The notes below the pieces were generated by a model. The model was not told where the DNA came from. It ran no database searches and saw only the letters and a list, made by a program, of their open reading frames with translations. A stretch of DNA of 13,841 bases, taken from contig BEXV01000577.1 in assembly GCA_003118195.1 (NCBI GenBank), forward strand, positions 104,237-118,077, in the 5' to 3' direction. This stretch comes from Hemicentrotus pulcherrimus. Taxonomy: Eukaryota > Echinodermata > Echinoidea > Camarodonta > Strongylocentrotidae. Below, piece by piece: positions 9,330 to 13,841 of this stretch. The first letter of the stretch is position 1; each line of letters begins with the position of its first letter. Position numbers and translations under genes: made by a program.

Positions 9330-10010
9330 TCTAAATGCCTTGCTCGTTACATGTGAAAAACATGAGTCATGCAGAAGCTTTCAAGACACTGACGACTCTA
9401 AACCATAATCTTGGATATGCCATGAACAAAGCAAAACATCCTTTTCCTCCCAAATATGATAAGAATATATCTTTTATGGATGGAATAGCTTGTGATTGCA
9501 TACACTACCTACCTAGCACAGATACATAAGCCTTTTTGCTTTACATCAAGACTGAGTCATACAGAAAAATTTCAAAGCATCGATGGCTCTAAACCATAAT
9601 CTTAATTTACTTTTTTTACAAGTCAATGCAAAACCATCCTTTTTTCCACAAATATAAACAAATATATCTATTATGGATGGAATCGCATGCACTACCTACC
9701 CAGGAAAGATACATAAGCCTTTTTGGCTTCAAGAAATGCAGAAAAATTTCAAAGCACTGATCACTGTTAATCATAATCCTGATTTGCCAAGAACAATTGC
9801 AAAACCTTCCTTTTCTTACCAAATCTAACAGAATATATCTGTTATGGATGGAATTTCTTGTGATTACATACACTACATACCTAGCACAGATACAACTTAA
9901 GCCCTTTTTTACTTCACAATAAGACTGAGTCATACAGAAAACTGACAAAGCACTGATGACTCTAAACTATAATCTGGATTTGTTGAGAACAATGCAGCAT
10001 TCTTCAGTCG
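9330..10010. repeat. Tandem repeat, ~180-195 bp period, about 3.5 copies
   Basis: GAGTCATnCAGAA-type blocks start at 9364, 9554, about 9733 (degenerate) and 9927. Each is followed by a CTCTAAACCATAATCT-like block, a TATGGATGGAAT block (near 9475, 9671 and 9843), CATACACTAC and GATACATAAGCC. The copies differ by scattered substitutions and small indels, so the array is old. The 110-codon minus-strand and 64-codon plus-strand frames inside it are repeat by-products. Confidence 0.88.
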
Positions 10011-10117
10011 GATAGGAAGATGACTTTCTCTGATTTTAATCAAGTTTGTCAACGGATGGGCTGACCTAGCTAGCTGCAGCCTCTGTGGTTTGCTAGGATG
10101 TAAACAAGGAAGGTTTT

Positions 10118-10335
10118 TAACCCTTAACGTGCGGAGGTTACACAATATTCCCCTGTGGTCCCGTGTAATGCTCTTTGCGTCAGTGCTTAACCCTTAGCAT
10201 GCAGAGGTAACACAGTATTCCCTAGTAGTCCCATGTAATGCTCTTCGTGTAAGTCCATTGAGTTGCTTAATTAACCCTTAGCATGCAGAGGTTGAGCAAT
10301 ATTCCCTAGTGATCCCATTGTATAAGTGTAAGCAG
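10118..10335. repeat. Tandem repeat, 70-84 bp period, 3 copies
   Basis: TAACCCTTAnCnTGCnGAGG starts at 10118, 10188 and 10272. Each copy continues with a CAATATTCCC-like block, GTnnTCCCnTGTAATGCTCT (lost in the last copy) and a GTGTAAGT-like end. It lies about 110 bases after the ~190-bp array but shares no obvious sequence with it. Confidence 0.85.
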
Positions 10336-10664
10336 ATTGGGGATTTCCATTGAAACACATTACATGTCAAGGTTAACCATTAGTTACTCACCCATTACAA
10401 TATCACAGTACGAGTCAGATGTTTTCTTTGCAGCGATTCATCCTCCGCGGTCAGAAATCAGCTAAACTCTCAACTGCCATAGGCAATGATACTCTGTGTA
10501 GGCATACTGGAAGCTCTGTAACCTAGAGATGAGTTATAACTATGTTGGAGATACAGCATTGTTTTAACTTTGTAATGGATTGCCACTGCTAGGACCTCAT
10601 TTTTAAGAGGAATTGTTAAATAGCTTATTCTGTGTAGGAGTCCTTAAGGATATTTGATCATCAC

Positions 10665-10979
10665 ATGTACTGCAGTGTTTGTAAAAGCCATTTAAGCAAC
10701 ATAGGAACACATTTCAAGGGTAAAACACCAGTGCCTCACTTGCTTTTTAGATCCACAATTACTGCTGTTATAAATTTCCATAAAAACAATCTTGTTTCTC
10801 CTCTTCTAATCGACAGACAAGGTTTTTTTGTGAAGAAAAAAAAAGAAGCTTTAAACAAAGAACGCATCAAAATCTTCCAAGGAGAACCACTCTTTAACAA
10901 AAAGGTTACACAATTGCCTTGCTGGACACATAAATCTGATAATTTCTTGGTTCTTTTACAACTTTTGAGGCATGGATGA
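10665..10979 (+). CDS. Hypothetical 104-residue open frame with a CxxC motif
   Basis: From ATG it reads MYCSVCKSHLSNIGTHFKGK with downstream His, then a Lys-rich middle (about residues 57-75) and a hydrophobic end, stopping at TGA. CxxC plus spaced His looks faintly like a zinc-binding finger, but the spacing is not classical C2H2. The opposite strand is also open for 135 codons (10736-11143), which lowers the significance. No splice context, family match or promoter is evident. It may be a remnant of a mobile element or chance. Confidence 0.15.
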   Translation: MYCSVCKSHLSNIGTHFKGKTPVPHLLFRSTITAVINFHKNNLVSPLLIDRQGFFVKKKKEALNKERIKIFQGEPLFNKKVTQLPCWTHKSDNFLVLLQLLRHG

Positions 10980-11579
10980 AGGAAATCAATTCTTCCAATA
11001 CCATTAATCATAAACCATTGGGATGTACCAAGAACAACACATTCCACATTCCTGACCTTGAAAAAAAATGTGAATTTTTCATTAGACATCCATCTTATGA
11101 ACAGAACCATACCCTTCTTCAAAACCAACCCCCCCCCCCCCAAATGCTATCTTTGGCCATGTGAATTGTGTTCAAAATCGTAGTCAAACTGTCAGAGAGG
11201 TGCTACTTTGCCCGATGCAAAAAGGGATAATCTTATTCAAACATACACAAAAGATACAATAAATTAAAGGCAAGCTTAGCTTCAAAACATTCTTACTTAT
11301 GCATATAGCCCTAGTTGTAAGTACTTGTAGTATACTAATTTGGGGTCACAATCTCTTAAAGCTTGTATCAGTCTAACCATATAGTAGGTTTTATACTAGG
11401 AGTTGTTGCCCAAGTATGGTGGTGTGACCATAGTTCGCGTGGGACCTTATATCGCGGACAGTTCCTCGTCAGTTGAGGGGCAAGCTGATCTGACATCAAA
11501 TTTTGAGATCCTGATAACTCTGGAATCTTTGACGACAAATTTTCTAGTTGCACCAATTTGTAGTAAAAAAAACTCTGTC
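10980..11579. other. Intergenic sequence joined to exon copy A, no gene seen
   Basis: Contains the 13-base C run. The part from about 11400 to 11579 (GGTGTGACCATAGTTCGCGT onward) is less AT-rich and ends exactly where homology to the PIGM exon starts, so it may be part of an inserted or translocated element. I do not recognise it. Confidence 0.4.
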
Positions 11580-11715
11580 GTTTCTCTGGCAAGGATGAGA
11601 CGAACTAAGCTGTAGACATTGGTGAAGAAGAAAAAGGTTAGTCCAGCCAACCACATGAGATGATTATACCTTTGAAAGCCTCAACTGATCAAGAGCAAGT
11701 CACAGGTTTCACATA
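11580..11715 (-). pseudogene. Decayed tandem copy A of the PIGM terminal exon, fused to foreign sequence
   Basis: This second copy is offset about 170 bases from copy B. On the minus strand it reads MWLAGLTFFFFTNVYSLVRL then ILARET, so the frame is intact through the membrane segment, with one extra Phe from a 3-base insertion. Homology stops sharply at plus-strand 11580, before the [10 protein letters not shown] tail. The frame runs on into unrelated sequence to 11447, giving a 69-codon open frame. On the exon-start side it has a stop (TGA) just before the FEG-equivalent codons and a small deletion, so it cannot replace the whole exon. Confidence 0.82.
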
Positions 11716-11894
11716 TTAGCTTGTTTTGAGCCTTCTGTTTTGGGTGAATGTCTCTCTGGTGAGTATTAAACGTATTAAGATGTAGACATTGGTGAAGAAG
11801 AAAAAAGATTAGTCCAACCAATCATATGAGATGCCAGAAGGTTACACCGTGCCTTTGAAAGCTGCAACTGAAGAAAAGTCTAATGTTGGATCTG
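11716..11894 (-). pseudogene. Decayed tandem copy B of the PIGM terminal exon
   Basis: The copy is joined directly to the functional exon with an offset of 179 bases. It keeps the end of the reading frame (the TTAGCTTGTTTTGAGCCTTCTG block seen on the plus strand) and the membrane segment. It is broken: the Trp codon of the WLAGL motif is TGA (plus-strand 11822-11824), and four extra bases in the TTC run shift the frame after GLIFF. The farther half is diverged but alignable (a TGCCTTTGAAAG-like block matches the codons for LEFEG). It has no acceptor-like tract. It most likely lies in the PIGM 3' UTR or just beyond it. Confidence 0.85.
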
Positions 11895-12062
11895 TTAGCT
11901 TGTTTTGAGCCTTCTGTCCTGGGTAAATGTTTCTCTGGTGAGGATGAGACGAACCAAGATGTAGATGTTGGTGAAGAAGAAGATTAGTCCAGCTAACCAG
12001 ATGAAGATGAATGTATCCTTGCCTTCAAACTCCAGGTAGTATGCTGGCAGGAGCCATAAAGC
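11895..12062 (-). CDS. PIGM: PIGM terminal coding exon
   Basis: It begins after the acceptor CTCTCTCTTAAG and reads [38 protein letters not shown] and a basic tail [13 protein letters not shown], then TAA: 55 residues plus stop. The open frame extends upstream through an in-frame ATG (12080), but those six codons are the intron's pyrimidine tract and should not be used as a start. This exon is the parent of the two decayed copies immediately downstream. Confidence 0.94.
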   Translation of the reverse strand, partial: ALWLLPAYYLEFEGKDTFIFIWLAGLIFFFTNIYILVRLILTRETFTQDRRLKTS

Positions 12063-13841
12063 CTTAAGAGAGAGATGCATTAAGATTAAAAGAAAATCAA
12101 CAAATTATTATCACATAAACAATGGAAAGTTATAAAATGCAATTTTTTGGGGGAGACTCATGAAAAGCTCCAACTGGGATCCAGGGCAACATGGCTAGAA
12201 ATGATGAAAATGTGCCACCCTTCATCCGGGTTTAGTATCAGGTGCAGTAAACAGATACCGGGGCCCCGTCTTACAAAGAGTTACTATTGATCCAAATCAA
12301 TCACAAATCCTCCAATCAATCGCAAGTTTGCACTCTCCTATCTCTTATGTACATAGTTGTGATTGATATAAGTTGCGATTGATATCAAATCTTTGTAGGA
12401 CGGGGCCCTGGTTGGAAAGAGTGTCTCTAAATGCTAGAAGCACCAGAATGTATGGCCTAGTTGAAGTCAGAGTAATATTTTAAAACCCTTGGGTTCATTA
12501 CATGAGGGATATAAAAAATACGTAAAATTTTAACAATATTCCCTAAATTGTTTCTACTAGCAGTATAACATCAAATAAAGTTTCGAAGAATTTTGAATTT
12601 GTCTTACTTAAATGGATTCCAGATGGTGGTAACAACTAGAACAGAATAAATATGCATGTTGGTCCATGGTTTACTTGACTCTCTCTCGGGTGTTCTGCCA
12701 AAGGCAGGTCCACACACCAAAGCCTTTCTTACTTCCTTCTCCATTCTTTTCTATCTTTAGCCTTCTTCATTATGTCATATGATCTGTCCTATACCAAATC
12801 CAACACCTTCCGGATTCACGCTCTTTCTCTTCCTCGTCTACCATCCACCTTCCCTTCAAGATTTGTCCTATCCAGTTTTTCTTCTGTCTCCAGATTGTTT
12901 TTTCAAGCTACTTTGCTTCTTCATTATGTCATATGATCTGTCCTATACCAAATCCAACACCATCTTAATTCATGCTCTTTCTCTTCCTTGTCTACCATTC
13001 ATCTTCCTTTTCAAAGTGTTTCTGAGCTTGATTTGTCCTATCCATTTTTTCTTCTTCCGTCTCCAGATTGTTTTTCTCAAGCTCCTTTGTTCATTCCCTC
13101 TATTAAGCACTACCTTATTGGTTAACTAGACAGCAATCTTTGAAGTAAACTAATGCCTCTGTATAGTTTGTATACTTGAAACATCATTTGTGATACACTG
13201 ATCACTTCTTGCTGATCACAGAAACATGTTTTTCTATCACCATCAACATCACCATCAGAGAACAGTGAGAAATTACCCAAATATGTGAGTTACCTGAGCT
13301 AGAAACCAAGCAGTTATCAGACAGATCCCTTCCTTGATTGACATCAGAGTGGCTGGTAAGATGAGAGGCAACAGAGTCAGGTACCACAAGAAATACTGCA
13401 TGGGAGAAGAGAAAACAGTTTATCATTTTAAGACTAATTTTGATTTTTGTAATCTTTCTTCTCGAAATCAGCACAGCATTTTGCATTAATATTACTATCT
13501 TTTGACATGACATTTTAAGTTCAAAGCAACATTCGTTTTCCTTCAATGTACTTTTTCACAGTTCACAAAATATTGATGAGTATAATTCAAAAGCACAGCT
13601 AGCTAGACAAAAATACATGGAAAGAAGCTTTGGTTAGGTATATCTCAAAAGATTTACATACTCCAAGCTGACAAGAGGAGTAAAGGGAGGGAAACAGAGA
13701 AGAAGAACAAAACAAAAAAGTTGAATGATCTACAAACCTGAGAGGTGCAGACTTTGTTGAACATCACAAAGACAAAGGTATGAGCAAAGCAGCAGAAGGT
13801 GATATCTCTGTAGTAGACGAGTGAGAAGGCGACCAGGAGAA
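11895..13841 (-). CDS. PIGM: PIG-M, GPI mannosyltransferase 1 (3' exons only, 5' part outside window)
   Basis: Coding parts are 13738-13841, 13294-13395 and 11895-12062, read on the minus strand. They join in frame to 123 residues plus TAA; the family is a little over 400 residues, so this is the C-terminal third. PIG-M (glycosyltransferase family GT50) transfers the first mannose from dolichol-phosphate-mannose to the glucosaminyl-phosphatidylinositol GPI precursor in the ER membrane, working with PIG-X. Motifs that match the animal family as I remember it are [34 protein letters not shown] and [13 protein letters not shown]. Four to five hydrophobic, aromatic-rich stretches fit the multi-pass membrane C-terminus. 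The catalytic DXD region lies upstream, outside the window. Both introns are phase 0 with GT-AG borders. Vertebrate PIGM has, as I recall, an intronless coding region, so the introns are notable. By eye I saw no AATAAA on this strand in the first several hundred bases after the stop. Confidence 0.93.
12260..12409. mobile_element. Palindromic MITE-like element with GGGGCCCCGTC ends
   Basis: The left end reads GGGGCCCCGTCTTACAAAGA and the right end, reverse-complemented, AGGGCCCCGTCCTACAAAGA. Both arms carry GATTGAT/ATCAATC words, so the ~150-bp unit is an imperfect hairpin with no coding capacity. I did not see a clear target duplication. From memory this resembles a very abundant non-autonomous repeat of sea urchin genomes; that is the main basis for the organism guess and should be checked against a repeat library. 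Confidence 0.75.
12765..13095. repeat. Two tandem copies of a ~154-bp pyrimidine-rich segment
   Basis: CTTCATTATGTCATATGATC starts at 12765 and again at 12919, and both copies continue through CTGTCCTATACCAAATCCAA to a shared CTCCAGATTGTTTTT block. The second copy has an extra stretch near 13015. The 116-codon plus-strand frame here (12779-13129) is low-complexity Phe/Leu/Ser translation of this repeat, not a gene. Confidence 0.85.
13294..13395 (-). CDS. PIGM: PIGM penultimate coding exon
   Basis: This is an exact 34-codon exon, phase 0 at both ends. The acceptor is a pyrimidine-rich TTTTCTCTTCTCCCATGCAG just above 13395, and the donor is GTAACT at 13293-13288. It encodes [14 protein letters not shown], a short hydrophilic link (MSIKEG) and [11 protein letters not shown], that is, one membrane segment and the start of another. 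A 114-codon open frame at 13202-13546 on the same strand is a different frame and should be ignored. Confidence 0.93.
13738..13841 (-). CDS. PIGM: PIGM coding exon (partial, runs off right edge)
   Basis: It reads [20 protein letters not shown] and continues to FNKVCTSQ, 34 codons after two leading bases. The exon ends in CAG, followed on the minus strand by the donor GTTTGT at 13737-13732. The FNKVCTSQ end is the strongest family signature in the window. The upstream acceptor is not visible, so the true exon start is unknown. Confidence 0.92.

Larger units (their letters stand above)
12063..13293 (-). other. Last PIGM intron (1231 bp, repeat-bearing)
   Basis: This intron lies between the last two PIGM coding exons and has GT-AG ends. 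It holds a palindromic element (12260-12409) and a pyrimidine-rich 154-bp duplication (12765-13095). I see no further coding exon in it. The other intron (13396-13737) is 342 bp and unremarkable. Confidence 0.85.

Noticed and set aside
9330..10335. CRISPR array
   Set aside because: Repeats of 70-195 bp lack short identical repeats with unique spacers, and the window is eukaryotic.
12063..12080. Upstream in-frame ATG extending the last PIGM exon
   Set aside because: The added codons are the intron's CTCTCTCTTAAG acceptor tract, and joining at 12062 restores the conserved …FLAQ-ALWLL… sequence.
13202..13546. 114-codon minus-strand open frame over a PIGM exon
   Set aside because: It is in a different frame from the PIGM exon at 13294-13395 and runs into intron on both sides. 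The exon frame has splice borders and family motifs; this one has neither.

Overview
The window looks like a piece of an animal nuclear genome, most likely a marine invertebrate deuterostome and probably a sea urchin. It is AT-rich, gene-poor and full of decayed repeats. The only convincing gene is split by GT-AG introns. The sea urchin guess rests on my memory of two repeat styles (a palindromic element with GGGGCCCCGTC ends and tRNA-derived SINEs), so the phylum is an inference. I see no bacterial operons, ribosome binding sites or CRISPR array.

The one clear gene is on the minus strand at the right end: the last three coding exons of PIGM, the catalytic GPI mannosyltransferase 1 of the endoplasmic reticulum. 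They lie at 13738-13841 (runs off the window), 13294-13395 and 11895-12062, joined by two phase-0 introns, and give the C-terminal 123 residues plus a stop codon. Directly downstream, the terminal exon has been tandemly duplicated twice. Both copies (11716-11894 and 11580-11715) are decayed. The outer copy is fused to unrelated sequence that keeps its reading frame open.

The rest is intergenic and repeat-derived. Left to right: a pyrimidine-rich tract and a G-quadruplex motif (about 640-1023); a weak exon candidate (1336-1497); a 23-base C run (1922-1944); a diverged local duplication (2381-2560 and 2828-3012); an L1-type LINE remnant with recognisable endonuclease motifs (3195-4039), abutted exactly by a tandem array of three ~256-bp units that carry tRNA-like promoter boxes on both strands (4040-4790); a tRNA-headed SINE on the minus strand (about 6175-6355); a fold-back MITE with TA flanks (6884-7155); a ~190-bp tandem repeat (about 9330-10010) followed by a 70-84-bp tandem repeat (10118-10335); an unassigned open frame with a CxxC motif (10665-10979); and, inside the last PIGM intron, a second palindromic element (12260-12409) and a 154-bp duplication (12765-13095).

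No genes work together here. The theme is repeated local duplication at every scale (exon, SINE unit, minisatellite, intron segment) beside a conserved housekeeping gene. Nearly all other open frames are short and fit chance in AT-rich DNA. I found no new defence or metabolic system.
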